A stretch of DNA of 64,000 nucleotides, taken from assembly GCF_019049245.1 (NCBI RefSeq), contig NZ_JAGMUK010000054.1:1-64000 (forward strand), in the 5' to 3' direction. Below the pieces are notes generated by a model. It did not search any database. It had not been told where the DNA came from and worked only from the letters and a program-made list of their open reading frames with translations. Positions 17,849-26,324 of the stretch are shown in pieces (position 1 is the first letter of the stretch; each line of letters begins with the position of its first letter). The stretch is from Streptomyces sp. AC555_RSS877 (GTDB lineage Bacteria > Actinomycetota > Actinomycetes > Streptomycetales > Streptomycetaceae). The position numbers and the translations under genes are program-made.

Positions 17849-18448
17849 CTACGACCCGGGTCTGACATTCCACCCGGCGATCACCGGCCGCCCGTGTTCG
17901 GTGCTCAGCCGGCACAGGGTCCCGGTCGCCAGTTGGAACAGGGCCCCGCCCGACGGCGGCAGCCCCAGCCGCCGGGCCGTGAGCACCCGCAGGAAGTGAC
18001 CGTGCGCCACCAGCACCACGGCCCCCTCGGTGTTGGCCAGGGCCGCGTCCACCTCGGCCAGGATCCGGTCGGCCCGCTCGCCCACCTGCTCCGGACTCTC
18101 CCCGGGGTGGTCGGGCGGTCCGGGCACGACCCCGTCCGTGAACAGGAACCAGTCCGGCCGGGTACGCCGGATCTCGACGGTGGTGACGCCCTCGTAGCCG
18201 CCGTAGTCCCATTCGCGCAGGTCCGTGTCGACCTGTACGTCGTGCAGTCCGATGAGTTCGGCGGTCTCCCGGGCCCTTTGCAGCGGGCTGACGAACGCGG
18301 CCCCGATCCGGTGCGAGCGGATCAGCGGCACCAGGCCCCGTGCCTCCTGCCGGCCGCGTTCGGTCAGCGGGACGTCCGTCGAGCCGGTGTGCCGCCCGGA
18401 TCGCGACCACTCGGTCTCGCCGTGCCGGACGAGGAAGAGATCACCCAT
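17849..18448 (-). CDS. Histidine phosphatase (phosphoglycerate mutase-like)
   Basis: This 199-residue member of the branch-1 histidine phosphatase superfamily has the phospho-accepting histidine in FLVRHGETEWSRSGRHTGSTDVPLTERGRQEA, an R-E-T motif in SPLQRARETAELIG, the acid residues in LREWDYGGYEG and the second catalytic histidine in VLVAHGHFLRVLTARRLGL. It hydrolyses a phosphomonoester or acts as a mutase; the substrate is unknown. It starts 58 bases after the helR stop on the same strand. Confidence 0.9.
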   Translation of the reverse strand: MGDLFLVRHGETEWSRSGRHTGSTDVPLTERGRQEARGLVPLIRSHRIGAAFVSPLQRARETAELIGLHDVQVDTDLREWDYGGYEGVTTVEIRRTRPDWFLFTDGVVPGPPDHPGESPEQVGERADRILAEVDAALANTEGAVVLVAHGHFLRVLTARRLGLPPSGGALFQLATGTLCRLSTEHGRPVIAGWNVRPGS

Positions 18449-18505
18449 GCGTCACAGGTTACGAGCCCATCTCTCCGGCCCCGCCGACACGTCTCGCCCA
18501 GCTCC

Positions 18506-20656
18506 TCAGGAGCTCGTCAGGACGACGAGTTGCCGGGTCGCCCTGGTCATCGCGACATAGTGGTCGACCGTTCCCTCGATGCCGTCGCCGAACTTCTCCG
18601 GGTCGATGAGGACGACCAGGTCGAACTCGAGCCCCTTCGACAGTTCCGGGGTCAGTGACCGGACGCGGGAGGTCGTCCGGAAGGTGGGATCGCCGATGAC
18701 ACAGGCGATCCCGTCGGCGTGTGCGGCGAGCCAGGTGTCGAGGACCGAGTTCAGCTCCGAAGCCGATCCGTGGACGACCGGGACGCCGCTGCTGCGGATG
18801 GAGGTCGGCACGTTGGCGTCCGGGAGCGCGGCCCGGATGACCGGCTCGGCTTCCGCCATGATCTCTTCCGGTGTCCGGTAGTTGACGCTCAGCGAGGCCA
18901 GGTTGATCCGGTCGAACCCGACCCGCTCGAGCCGTTCCTGCCACGACTCGGTGAACCCGTGCCTGGCCTGGGCCCGGTCCCCGACGATGGTGAAGCTCCG
19001 GGAGGGGCAGCGCAGCAGCAGCATCTGCCACTGGGCGTCGGTCAGCTCCTGGGCCTCGTCGACGACGATGTGCGCGAACGGGCCGGCGAGCAGGTCCGGG
19101 TCGGGTCCGGGCAGTGCGGTCTCGTCGACCAGGGCGTCCTGCAGATCCTGTCCGTGCAGCATCGTCACGGCGCCTTCGCCGTCGTCGTCGGCCGCGAGCA
19201 GGGTGTCGACGACCTTGGCCATCTGCTCGCGTTCGGCGGCGACGGAGGCCTTGCGCCGCCGCTCACGCAGTGCCGCCTCCGGGTCGCCGAGCCGCTGCCG
19301 TGCCGCGTCCAGGAACGGCAGGTCGGACACCGTCCAGGCCTGGGCGTCCGCGCGCTGCAGCAGCCGGACCTCGTCGGGACTGAGCCAGGGAGCGCACTTG
19401 CGCAGGTAGGCGGGGACCGACCACAGGTCTCCGACGAGGTCGGCCGCTTCGAGCAGCGGCCACGCGCGGTTGAAGGCCGTGAGCAGCTCCCTGTTCCGGC
19501 GCAGCGACTTGCGCAGCAGCTCGGGCGGCACGTCGTCGCCCTCGTGCTTGTCCACCAGGATCGTGAGCAGTTCCTCCAGGACCTGGTCGCGCGCGTCGTT
19601 GTGCGGAGTGCCGGGTTCCGCCCCCTCGAACGCGACGGCCCAGTCCTCGGCGCTCAGCTGGATGTCGGACCAGTGGGTCGTGACCGTCATCCCCTTGGCG
19701 GGCGGTTCCTCGTAGAACCGGACGGCCGCCTCGATCGCCTCCACCAGGTCTGCGGACGACTTCAGAAGGGCCACGGCCGGGTCGGCTTCGACCGCCGCCG
19801 CGGCTCCCTCGGCGACGAGGTCCCGCAGGGTGCAGGTCTGCACGCCCTCCTCGCCGAGGCTGGGGAGGACGTCGGCGACGTAGGCGAGGTAGGGCCGGTG
19901 CGGGCCGACGAACAGCACGCCGCCCCGGCGGTGACCGAGGCGGGGGTCGGCGTAGAGGAGGTAGGCGGAGCGGTGCAGGGCGACGACGGTCTTTCCCGTA
20001 CCGGGGCCGCCGTCGACGACGAGGGCGCCGCGGGAGCCCGCGCGGATGATGGCGTCCTGGTCGGCCTGGATGGTGCCGAGCACGTCGCGCATCCGTGAGG
20101 ACCGGTTGCTGCCCAGGCTGGCGATGAAGGCGGACTGGTCGTCGAGCGCGGCGTGCCCGACCAGCCCGTCCGGGGTGAACACCTCGTCCCAGTAGTCGCT
20201 GATCCGGCCGCGGGTCCAGCGGTACCTGCGGCGGCTGGTCAGCCCCATCGGGTTGCCGTGGGTGGCTCCGAAGAACGGCTCGGCGGCGGGGGAGCGCCAG
20301 TCGAGCAGCAGCCGACGGCCCTCGCTGTCGGTGAGGCCGAGGCGGCCGACGTACACGGGCTCGGAGTCCTCGGCGCCGACCATGTGCCCGAGGCACAGGT
20401 CCAGACCGAAGCGACGCAGGGCGCGCAGCCGCGCGGTCAGCCGGTGGATCTCCGTGTCCCGGTCCATCGCCTGCCGGCCCACGCCGCCGGGCGCCCTGCG
20501 CTCCGCGTCGAGGCGGTCGGACACTTCGGCGATCGACTGCTCCAGGCACTCCGCGACGGCCGCGAAGTGCTGCTCGTCGCGGGCGATCAGCGCCGGGTCC
20601 GCCTTGGCGGAAAGTCGGTCGGGAAGGTCGAACGCGCTGGTGGTCAGGGGGTTCAT
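18506..20656 (-). CDS. helR: HelR/HelD-type RNA polymerase-associated helicase-like ATPase
   Basis: This 716-residue UvrD-like protein has a long N-terminal coiled-coil (HFAAVAECLEQSIAEVSDRLDAERR.. DRDTEIHRLTARLRALRRFG) of the kind HelD pushes into the RNA polymerase channels. Walker A GGPGTGKTVVALHR is near residue 215, and the DEAQ box is HIVVDEAQELTDAQWQMLLLRCPSRSFTIVGDRAQA. The final helicase segment FDLVVLIDPEKFGDG.. YVAMTRATRQLVVL is also present. The N-terminus resembles HelR, the Streptomyces branch reported to displace rifamycin from RNA polymerase. It lies downstream of an Rgt-like glycosyltransferase on the same strand, which supports the HelR reading over housekeeping HelD. Confidence 0.85.
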   Translation of the reverse strand: MNPLTTSAFDLPDRLSAKADPALIARDEQHFAAVAECLEQSIAEVSDRLDAERRAPGGVGRQAMDRDTEIHRLTARLRALRRFGLDLCLGHMVGAEDSEPVYVGRLGLTDSEGRRLLLDWRSPAAEPFFGATHGNPMGLTSRRRYRWTRGRISDYWDEVFTPDGLVGHAALDDQSAFIASLGSNRSSRMRDVLGTIQADQDAIIRAGSRGALVVDGGPGTGKTVVALHRSAYLLYADPRLGHRRGGVLFVGPHRPYLAYVADVLPSLGEEGVQTCTLRDLVAEGAAAAVEADPAVALLKSSADLVEAIEAAVRFYEEPPAKGMTVTTHWSDIQLSAEDWAVAFEGAEPGTPHNDARDQVLEELLTILVDKHEGDDVPPELLRKSLRRNRELLTAFNRAWPLLEAADLVGDLWSVPAYLRKCAPWLSPDEVRLLQRADAQAWTVSDLPFLDAARQRLGDPEAALRERRRKASVAAEREQMAKVVDTLLAADDDGEGAVTMLHGQDLQDALVDETALPGPDPDLLAGPFAHIVVDEAQELTDAQWQMLLLRCPSRSFTIVGDRAQARHGFTESWQERLERVGFDRINLASLSVNYRTPEEIMAEAEPVIRAALPDANVPTSIRSSGVPVVHGSASELNSVLDTWLAAHADGIACVIGDPTFRTTSRVRSLTPELSKGLEFDLVVLIDPEKFGDGIEGTVDHYVAMTRATRQLVVLTSS

Positions 20657-20674
20657 GTCATCACTCCGCTATGA

Positions 20675-20688
20675 GGTCGCTTGCGACC
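20675..20688. promoter_or_regulatory. Inverted repeat before helR
   Basis: GGTCGCTTGCGACC is a 6+2+6 palindrome 19 bases upstream of the helR start. A GTGCGCAC palindrome follows at 20690-20697 and a GGCAAGG block at about 20698-20704. The CGCTTGC and GGCAAGG blocks recall halves of the RAE-like element before rgt, but their spacing is different, so this may be a decayed copy or unrelated. Confidence 0.4.
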
Positions 20689-20843
20689 AGTGCGCACGGC
20701 AAGGCGTCCGGACCGGCACGAACCTGGTGGCCATGACGAGCGGCGCTCCGCTGCGACGTGGACCCCATGGCCATTGTCGGTTCAGGTCGCCAGGGTGTGC
20801 AGATTCTCGTGTTCCGGGTCCTGGCTCGACGATCCCGCGTGGT

Positions 20844-22079
20844 TCACCCGGACATGGGATGCCTTTCCCGGCCGACCGCGTCGAGCAGCAGCTTGGCGGC
20901 CACCGTCGCCCCGTCGGTGCGGATGGTGCCGGCCAGGCCCCTCGCCCGTGCGCCGGTCTCGGGAGCCAGGGCCGCTTCGAGGGCTGCCGACAGGGACTCG
21001 AACGTCGGAGCCGGACCGTCGTGTGCGGCACCGATGCCCAGCTCGGCCACCCGGCCGGCCCAGTACGGCTGGTCCGCGATCTGGGGAACCACGACCTGGG
21101 GCGCCCCGGCCCCGGCGGCCGTCGTCGTCGTCCCCGCGCCGCCGTGGTGCACGACCGCGGCCACCCGGCCGAACAGTGCCTGATGGTTGACCTCGCCGAC
21201 AGGGAGGCAGTCGGCGAGGTCGTCGATCAGACCCAGGTCGGCCCAGCCCTGGGAGACGAGGGCGCGGCGGCCCTGCGCACGGACCGCCTCGATGGCCACC
21301 CGGGCGGCGTCCGGTGACGCGCCCATGGGCATGCTGCCGAAGCCCACGTACACCGGTGGTGTGCCGGCGTCCAGGAACGCCGTCACGTCGGCCGGGAGCG
21401 GGCGCTCGTCCGGCAGGGTCCACGCGCCGGTCTGTACGACGTCGAGGTCGGGCGTCTCCTGCCACGGGTCCAGGGCCGGGTCCGTCGCCAGCCACGGCCG
21501 GTCACCGATGACGTAGTCGCGGACGTCGGCCACCGGGGGCAGGCCGATCGACGCCCGGTTGGTGTTGAGCGCCTCACCGAACAGGGTGTTGATGCTCTGG
21601 GCGTCCAGGTCCCACAGCACCCTGGTGTCGGTCACCTCCGGCGGGAGCGGCCGGCCCGGATACGCCAGCGGCCGGCGCCGCGGCGACGGCAGGGTGAGCT
21701 GCTGGAAGGTCACGGACACGGAGGGGATGCCCAGTTTCTCGGCCACCGACCGCGCTCCGGCCGCCGCCGAGATCATGCCGGTCGACACCAGCACGTCGCA
21801 TCCCTCGGCCGCCGCGGTGACCGCGTCCAACTGGGCGGCGATCACTTCGGCGGCGCGCTGAGGCAGGGACGACGGCGGCGGCGCCGCCTTCGTCAGCGCG
21901 CGCGCCGACGGACCGACGGGCAGCAGCGGCACGCCGACACCGGCCAGCAGCTTCGCGAACTCCTCGTCCGCCGGCGCGCACACCCGAACCTCCGCGCCGA
22001 GTTCCCGCAACCGCACCGCGAGTCCCGCCATCGGTTGGACGTCCCCGCGCGACCCGTACGTCGACAACAACACGCGCAC
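20844..22079 (-). CDS. rgt: MGT-type glycosyltransferase, probable rifamycin glycosyltransferase
   Basis: This 411-residue GT-B glycosyltransferase of the macrolide/glycopeptide type starts MRVLLSTYGSRGDVQPMAGLAVRLRELGAEVRVCAP. Its nucleotide-sugar site is VNHQALFGRVAAVVHHGGAGTTTTAAGAGAPQVVVPQIADQPYWAGRVAELGIG. Such enzymes move a sugar from a UDP- or TDP-sugar to a small aglycone. The RAE-like element just upstream and helR just downstream suggest Rgt, which inactivates rifamycins by glycosylation. The sequence alone does not fix the acceptor. The start is GTG, behind GGAGCCGCGAA. Confidence 0.7.
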   Translation of the reverse strand: MRVLLSTYGSRGDVQPMAGLAVRLRELGAEVRVCAPADEEFAKLLAGVGVPLLPVGPSARALTKAAPPPSSLPQRAAEVIAAQLDAVTAAAEGCDVLVSTGMISAAAGARSVAEKLGIPSVSVTFQQLTLPSPRRRPLAYPGRPLPPEVTDTRVLWDLDAQSINTLFGEALNTNRASIGLPPVADVRDYVIGDRPWLATDPALDPWQETPDLDVVQTGAWTLPDERPLPADVTAFLDAGTPPVYVGFGSMPMGASPDAARVAIEAVRAQGRRALVSQGWADLGLIDDLADCLPVGEVNHQALFGRVAAVVHHGGAGTTTTAAGAGAPQVVVPQIADQPYWAGRVAELGIGAAHDGPAPTFESLSAALEAALAPETGARARGLAGTIRTDGATVAAKLLLDAVGRERHPMSG

Positions 22080-22139
22080 TTCGCGGCTCCCAGTTTTCCG
22101 TGGATTTCCAGCTCAGGTCGGCGATTCTGCGGCATGACC

Positions 22140-22160
22140 GGGGCCTTGCCGCAAGCCCCC
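22140..22160. promoter_or_regulatory. RAE-like inverted repeat (rifamycin-associated element)
   Basis: GGGGCCTTGC (22140-22149) and GCAAGCCCCC (22151-22160) form an inverted repeat around one base with a single mismatch. It lies 61 bases upstream of the glycosyltransferase start. From memory it closely resembles the RAE found upstream of rifamycin-inactivating genes in Streptomyces; I have not checked the published consensus. Confidence 0.7.
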
Positions 22161-22241
22161 CCGTGCGCTATACGTTGTAAGTGGCGGGGAGTGCGTCGCG
22201 CCTCCAGGGGCGAGGCGCGGATGACGCCACCGTCGGCGGCG

Positions 22242-23450
22242 CTACTGCCGATACCCGCTCAGGAACCGCCCGATCCGCCCGATGGCCGCCTCCAGGTCGT
22301 CCGCGTAGGGGAGGGTCAGGATGCGGAAGTGGTCGGGGGTCGGCCAGTTGAAGCCGGTGCCCTGCACCACCTGGATCTTCTCCCGCAGCAGCAGGTCGAG
22401 GACGAACTTCTCGTCGTCGTGGATCTTGTGGACCTTGGGGTCGAGACGCGGGAACGCGTACAGCGCGCCCTTCGGCTTCACGCAGGACACACCGGGGATC
22501 TCGTTGAGCTTCTCCCAGGCCACGGTCCGCTGCTCGTGCAGACGTCCGCCCGGCTCGGTCAGCTCGCGGATGGACTGCCGGCCGCCGAGCGCGGCCTGGA
22601 TGGCGTACTGGGCCGGAGCGTTGGCGCACAGCCGCATGGAGGCCAGCATCGTCAGGCCCTCCAGGTAGTCGCGGGCGTGCTGCCGAGGACCGGTGACGAC
22701 CATCCAGCCCGAGCGGAAGCCCGCCACCCGGTACGTCTTGGACAAGCCGCAGAAGGTCAGGACGACCAGGTCGGGGGCGAGGGCCGCGGCCGAGTGGTGC
22801 ACGGCGTCGTCGTACAGGATCTGGTCGTAGATCTCGTCGGCGAGGACCAGCAGGCCGTGCCGGCGGGCCAGGTCGAGGATGCCCTCGACGATCTCCTTCG
22901 GGTAGACGGCACCGGTCGGGTTGTTCGGGTTGATGATGACCACGGCCTTGGTACGGTCCGTGATCTTCGACGCCATGTCGTCCAGGTCGGGGTACCAGTC
23001 GGCCTGTTCGTCGCACAGGTAGTGCACGGCCTTGCCGCCGGCGAGGGTCGTCACCGCGGTCCAGAGGGGGAAGTCCGGGGCGGGGATGAGGACTTCGTCG
23101 CCGTCCTCCAGCAGCGCCTGTACGGCCATCGAGACCAGCTCGGAGACGCCGTTGCCGAGGAAGACGTCGTCGACGCCGACCTCCAGGCCGAGCGTCTGGT
23201 AGCGCTGGGCGACCGCCCGGCGGGCGGACAGGACACCGCGCGAGTCGGTGTAACCGTGCGCCTGGGGCAGCATCCAGATCATGTCCTGGAGGATCTCCTC
23301 CGGCGCCTCGAAGCCGAACAGCGCGGGATTGCCGGTGTTCAGCCGCAGCACGCTGTGGCCCGCCGCCTCCAGCGCGTCGGCGTGCTCGATCACCGGACCG
23401 CGGATCTCGTAACAGACCTCGCTCAGCTTGCTCGACTGCCGGAACTCCAT
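22242..23450 (-). CDS. alaA: AlaA-type alanine/glutamate-pyruvate aminotransferase
   Basis: This 402-residue class I PLP aminotransferase starts FRQSSKLSEVCYEIRGPVIEHADALEAAGHSVLRLNTGNPALFGFEAP, very close to AlaA. The substrate stretch is NPNNPTGAVYPKEI, the PLP ring aspartate and tyrosine lie in VLADEIYDQIL, and the Schiff-base lysine is in FCGLSKTYRVAGFRSGW. It should interconvert alanine and 2-oxoglutarate with pyruvate and glutamate. It reads away from the divergent HxlR gene. The 162-base gap to rgt carries the RAE-like element, so it is probably not part of the resistance unit. Confidence 0.9.
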   Translation of the reverse strand: MEFRQSSKLSEVCYEIRGPVIEHADALEAAGHSVLRLNTGNPALFGFEAPEEILQDMIWMLPQAHGYTDSRGVLSARRAVAQRYQTLGLEVGVDDVFLGNGVSELVSMAVQALLEDGDEVLIPAPDFPLWTAVTTLAGGKAVHYLCDEQADWYPDLDDMASKITDRTKAVVIINPNNPTGAVYPKEIVEGILDLARRHGLLVLADEIYDQILYDDAVHHSAAALAPDLVVLTFCGLSKTYRVAGFRSGWMVVTGPRQHARDYLEGLTMLASMRLCANAPAQYAIQAALGGRQSIRELTEPGGRLHEQRTVAWEKLNEIPGVSCVKPKGALYAFPRLDPKVHKIHDDEKFVLDLLLREKIQVVQGTGFNWPTPDHFRILTLPYADDLEAAIGRIGRFLSGYRQ

Positions 23451-23479
23451 GCGCTTACGCCCCTCCGGTTGTGGTGTTG

Positions 23480-23529
23480 CTTGGTTTTACCAAGTTCGAG
23501 CTTGGAAAGTCCAACGACATGTCTAGACT
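23480..23529 (+). promoter_or_regulatory. Promoter and triple half-site operator of the HxlR gene
   Basis: Three alternating half-sites, CTTGG (23480-23484), CCAAG (23490-23494) and CTTGG (23501-23505), form two overlapping palindromes in the gap shared with alaA. TTGGAA (23502-23507), 16 bases, then TAGACT (23524-23529) fit a Streptomyces promoter. Transcription would begin at about 23536-23537, on the ATG itself, which predicts a leaderless message. The half-sites cover the -35, as for autorepression. Confidence 0.55.
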
Positions 23530-23536
23530 GCGTCGC

Positions 23537-24163
23537 ATGTCACCACGCCGAAGCTACGACCAGTACTGTTCCGCCGCCCGGGCGCTCGATGTCGTCGGCG
23601 ACCGCTGGACACTCCTGATCGTCCGGGAGCTGCTCGCCGGTCCGCGCCGCTACACCGACCTGCACGCCGACCTGCCGGGCGTCAGCACGGACGTACTCGC
23701 CTCGCGGCTGAAGGACATGGAACGGGACGGCCTCACGACCCGGCGCAGGCTGCCGCCGCCCGGTGCGGCGTTCGTGTACGAACTGACCTCACGGGGACGC
23801 GAGTTGCTGCCGGTGCTCCAGGCGCTGGGGCGCTGGGGGCAGGCCGAGCTGGGCGAGCGGCGGCCCACGGACGCCGTACGGGCGCACTGGTTCGCGCTGC
23901 CGCTCCTGCGGGCGCTGGAAGGCGAGGGACTCGTCGAAGTACGGCTCGAGGAGGGCGAGTTCCATCTGTACGTCGGCGCCGAGGACGGTCCCGTGTACGG
24001 CGACGGGCCCGCTCCCGCGGAGCCCGACGCGCGGCTGGTCCTGGACACCGGGACGTGCCTGGCGGTCGGCCGGGGGGAGCTGAGCGTGCCGGAGGCGGTG
24101 CGCGCCGGCCGTATCGAGGTGACGGGCGAGGGTGCTCTCGCGAAGGAGCTGCGCGAGGCCTGA
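23537..24163 (+). CDS. HxlR-type winged-helix regulator with C-terminal SCP2-like domain
   Basis: This 208-residue regulator starts SYDQYCSAARALDVVGDRWTLLIVRELLAGPRRYTDLHADLPGVSTDVLASRLKDMERDGL, the HxlR winged helix. The C-terminal half (VRLEEGEFHLYVGAEDGPVYGDG.. DARLVLDTGTCLAVGRGELSVPEAVRAGRIEVTGE) resembles the sterol-carrier-like sensing domain common in actinobacterial HxlR proteins. The ATG at 23537 is chosen because the promoter places the transcript start there; ATG 23519 would lie inside the promoter. The likely target is its own divergent promoter region, and perhaps alaA. Confidence 0.85.
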   Translation: MSPRRSYDQYCSAARALDVVGDRWTLLIVRELLAGPRRYTDLHADLPGVSTDVLASRLKDMERDGLTTRRRLPPPGAAFVYELTSRGRELLPVLQALGRWGQAELGERRPTDAVRAHWFALPLLRALEGEGLVEVRLEEGEFHLYVGAEDGPVYGDGPAPAEPDARLVLDTGTCLAVGRGELSVPEAVRAGRIEVTGEGALAKELREA

Positions 24164-24177
24164 ACGCGAAAAGACCC

Positions 24178-24195
24178 GCCGTGCCGAAGCACGGC
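24178..24195. terminator. Bidirectional hairpin between convergent genes
   Basis: GCCGTGC (24178-24184) and GCACGGC (24189-24195) enclose a CGAA tetraloop, 15 bases after the HxlR stop and 19 bases from the convergent stop. Confidence 0.75.
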
Positions 24196-24213
24196 AGGCC
24201 TCTTGACGGTCAA

Positions 24214-25017
24214 TCAGGCACCTGGCGGCACCCGCGACGGCCGCCCCGACCCGCGCGTCAGCGAGTACCCGCCGACCCCCGCGAGCGCGGCCAGAACGCC
24301 ACCGAGCGCGGTCCACACCCACCGGTCGGACCACCAGCCGGAGGACCAGCCGTCGTCCGGCTCGATGCTGGACAGCACGGCGGAGGCGGACGCGTCGTCC
24401 TCGTCGGTCTCGGAGGTGACCGCGATGCCCGGCACCAGGGGTTCGCCGAGCGAGCCGTCCACCGCGGCCGAACCACCGATGTCCTTGGAGTCGACCCGGA
24501 GTTCGGTCTCGACCGGCAGGCCCAGGTCGGCCGTGGTGAGGCCGACGGCCGTGAGGCGGACGTAGTACGTCCCGGGCAGCGGGTCGTTCGCCCACGGCTC
24601 CGACCAGGCGCGGACCGTGCGCAGGACGCAGGCCAGCTCCACGGAGGCCGCGTCCGCCGCCGCGCCGCGCGTCTGCGCCCCGTACTGGCAGGCCTGGCGG
24701 CGGCGCAGACCGTCGTACACGTCGATCTGCCAGGTCTCGGCGGCGTGCGTCTCGGGCAGTTTCACCGTCGCCCTGACGGTGGGGCGCTGCCCGGCGTCCG
24801 CGGGGAACGACCAGTACAGGTAGTCGCCCGCGGAGCCGTTCGCGGTGGCCGTCCGGCCCTGCTCGATCTCGGTCGCCGTACGGAAGGAGGTGCCCGCCTC
24901 GGTGGGCGCCCCGCCGTCCGTCGAAGCCGAGGGAGTGGGCGAGGAGTCGGCCGCGGCCGGCGCGGCCGCGAGGCCGAGCATCAGCAGGGAAGCGCTGAAC
25001 GCGCGGGTGATCCGCAT
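24214..25017 (-). CDS. Secreted, membrane-anchored Ala/Ser-rich protein, partner of the VWA protein
   Basis: This 267-residue protein has an N-terminal signal peptide (MRITRAFSASLLMLGLAAAPAAADSSP), an extracellular beta-rich domain (GDYLYWSFPADAGQRPTVRATVKLPE.. TWQIDVYDGLRRRQACQYG) and one C-terminal transmembrane helix (WVWTALGGVLAALAGVGGYSL) with a short basic tail. Its ATG overlaps the stop of the upstream VWA gene by one base (TGATG), so the two are coupled. The domain resembles the C-terminal half of that VWA protein, hinting at duplication and a membrane complex. Function unknown. Confidence 0.7.
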   Translation of the reverse strand: MRITRAFSASLLMLGLAAAPAAADSSPTPSASTDGGAPTEAGTSFRTATEIEQGRTATANGSAGDYLYWSFPADAGQRPTVRATVKLPETHAAETWQIDVYDGLRRRQACQYGAQTRGAAADAASVELACVLRTVRAWSEPWANDPLPGTYYVRLTAVGLTTADLGLPVETELRVDSKDIGGSAAVDGSLGEPLVPGIAVTSETDEDDASASAVLSSIEPDDGWSSGWWSDRWVWTALGGVLAALAGVGGYSLTRGSGRPSRVPPGA

Positions 25018-26279
25018 CAGTTGGTCCTCCAGACCGCGAGCCGCCAGCGTGACAGCCAGCCCCAGACCAGACCGGCGAGGAAACCGGTGAGGATCAGCGC
25101 GCCGAGCAGCCACCAGCCGCGCCCGAGGCCGAAGGAGGCCACGTCGCTCGCCGGCGACGGCCCGTCCACCACGTCGACGGTCAGTTCCAGCGGCAGACCC
25201 GGCGTGGTCTTCACACCGGAGGCGGCGGAGAAGGAGTGGGTGACCTGGAGACACACGGCCTCGGCCGGCGCGTCCTCCTCGTCGCTCTCCGCCTCGGGGT
25301 ACCGCAGCCCCGTCGAGACCACGTCGGTGCGGCCGTCGCCCGCGGCCTCCCCGCGCACGATCTCGCGGCCGTGCGCCGTGACCGCCCGCAACAGCACCCC
25401 GTAGGAGGGGTTCACGGCCCGGTCGGCGCCCACGCTCACCGAGGCGCGCAGCTCCTGGCCGGGCTCGACGTCCACCCGGTACCAGCGCTGCTGCCCGAAC
25501 TCCTCGCGGTCGGTGTACAGACCGGACTTCACGGTCGGCGCCTCGGCGCACCGGGCGGCGCCCTCCACGGCCACCGGCACCACCACTGGATCGGCGGCGC
25601 GGTCCACCAACTGGTTGACCCGGTCGGTGAGTTCGTCGGTGTGCTCCACCGAGGTGTACGTCCCGCCGGTCGCTTCGGCGATGCAGCTGAGCTGCTGCCG
25701 CATCTTGGCGTTCGGGACCAGGCCGAGAGTGTCGATGGTCAGCCCGATGCCCTTGGCGGCGATCTCGCGGGCCACCTCGCACGGGTCGAGCGGGGCGCAG
25801 GTGTCCTCGCCGTCGCTGATGAGCACGATCCGCTTGGAGCCGTCGCCGTCGAAGTCGCCGGCCGCCTTGAGGAGGGCGGGGCCGATCGGCGTCCAGCCGG
25901 TGGGGGCGAGGGTCGCCACCGCCGTCTTGGCCTCGGTGCGGTCCAGCGGGCCGACCGGGTAGAGCTGCGCGGTGTCCTTGCAGCCCGTCTTCTGGTCGTC
26001 GCCGGGGTAGTTGGCACCGAGGGTCCGGATGCCCAGGTCGACGTCCTCGGGCGTGGCGTCCAGCACCTCGTTGAACGCCTGCTTCGCGGCCGCCATGCGC
26101 GTCCCGCCGTCGATGTCCCGGGTCCGCATGGAGCCGCTGACGTCGAGGACGAGGTCGACCTGGGGGGTGGTCTCGCCGGTCGGTTCGCCGGCGAGGGCCG
26201 CGACCGGGAAGGCGATCCCGGCCGTCAGGGCGGCGAGCAGGGCGCACACTCCCGCCGCCAGCCGTTTACTTGTGATCAT
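25017..26279 (-). CDS. Secreted VWA-domain protein with C-terminal membrane anchor
   Basis: This 420-residue protein has a signal peptide (to about residue 30), a von Willebrand A domain with the MIDAS motif VDLVLDVSGSMRTRD, threonine and aspartate partners in GWTPIGPALLKAAG and VLISDGEDTCAP, then a beta domain with AVEGAARCAEAPTVKSGLYTDREEFGQQRWYRVDVEPGQEL. It ends in a transmembrane helix (WWLLGALILTGFLAGLVWGWL). It probably binds a protein ligand outside the cell through a divalent metal. It is the first gene of the two-gene unit. Confidence 0.85.
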   Translation of the reverse strand: MITSKRLAAGVCALLAALTAGIAFPVAALAGEPTGETTPQVDLVLDVSGSMRTRDIDGGTRMAAAKQAFNEVLDATPEDVDLGIRTLGANYPGDDQKTGCKDTAQLYPVGPLDRTEAKTAVATLAPTGWTPIGPALLKAAGDFDGDGSKRIVLISDGEDTCAPLDPCEVAREIAAKGIGLTIDTLGLVPNAKMRQQLSCIAEATGGTYTSVEHTDELTDRVNQLVDRAADPVVVPVAVEGAARCAEAPTVKSGLYTDREEFGQQRWYRVDVEPGQELRASVSVGADRAVNPSYGVLLRAVTAHGREIVRGEAAGDGRTDVVSTGLRYPEAESDEEDAPAEAVCLQVTHSFSAASGVKTTPGLPLELTVDVVDGPSPASDVASFGLGRGWWLLGALILTGFLAGLVWGWLSRWRLAVWRTN

Positions 26280-26324
26280 CGGCGGATCCTATTGATCAGG
26301 GGTGCCGGGCTCCAAAACGGCCCT

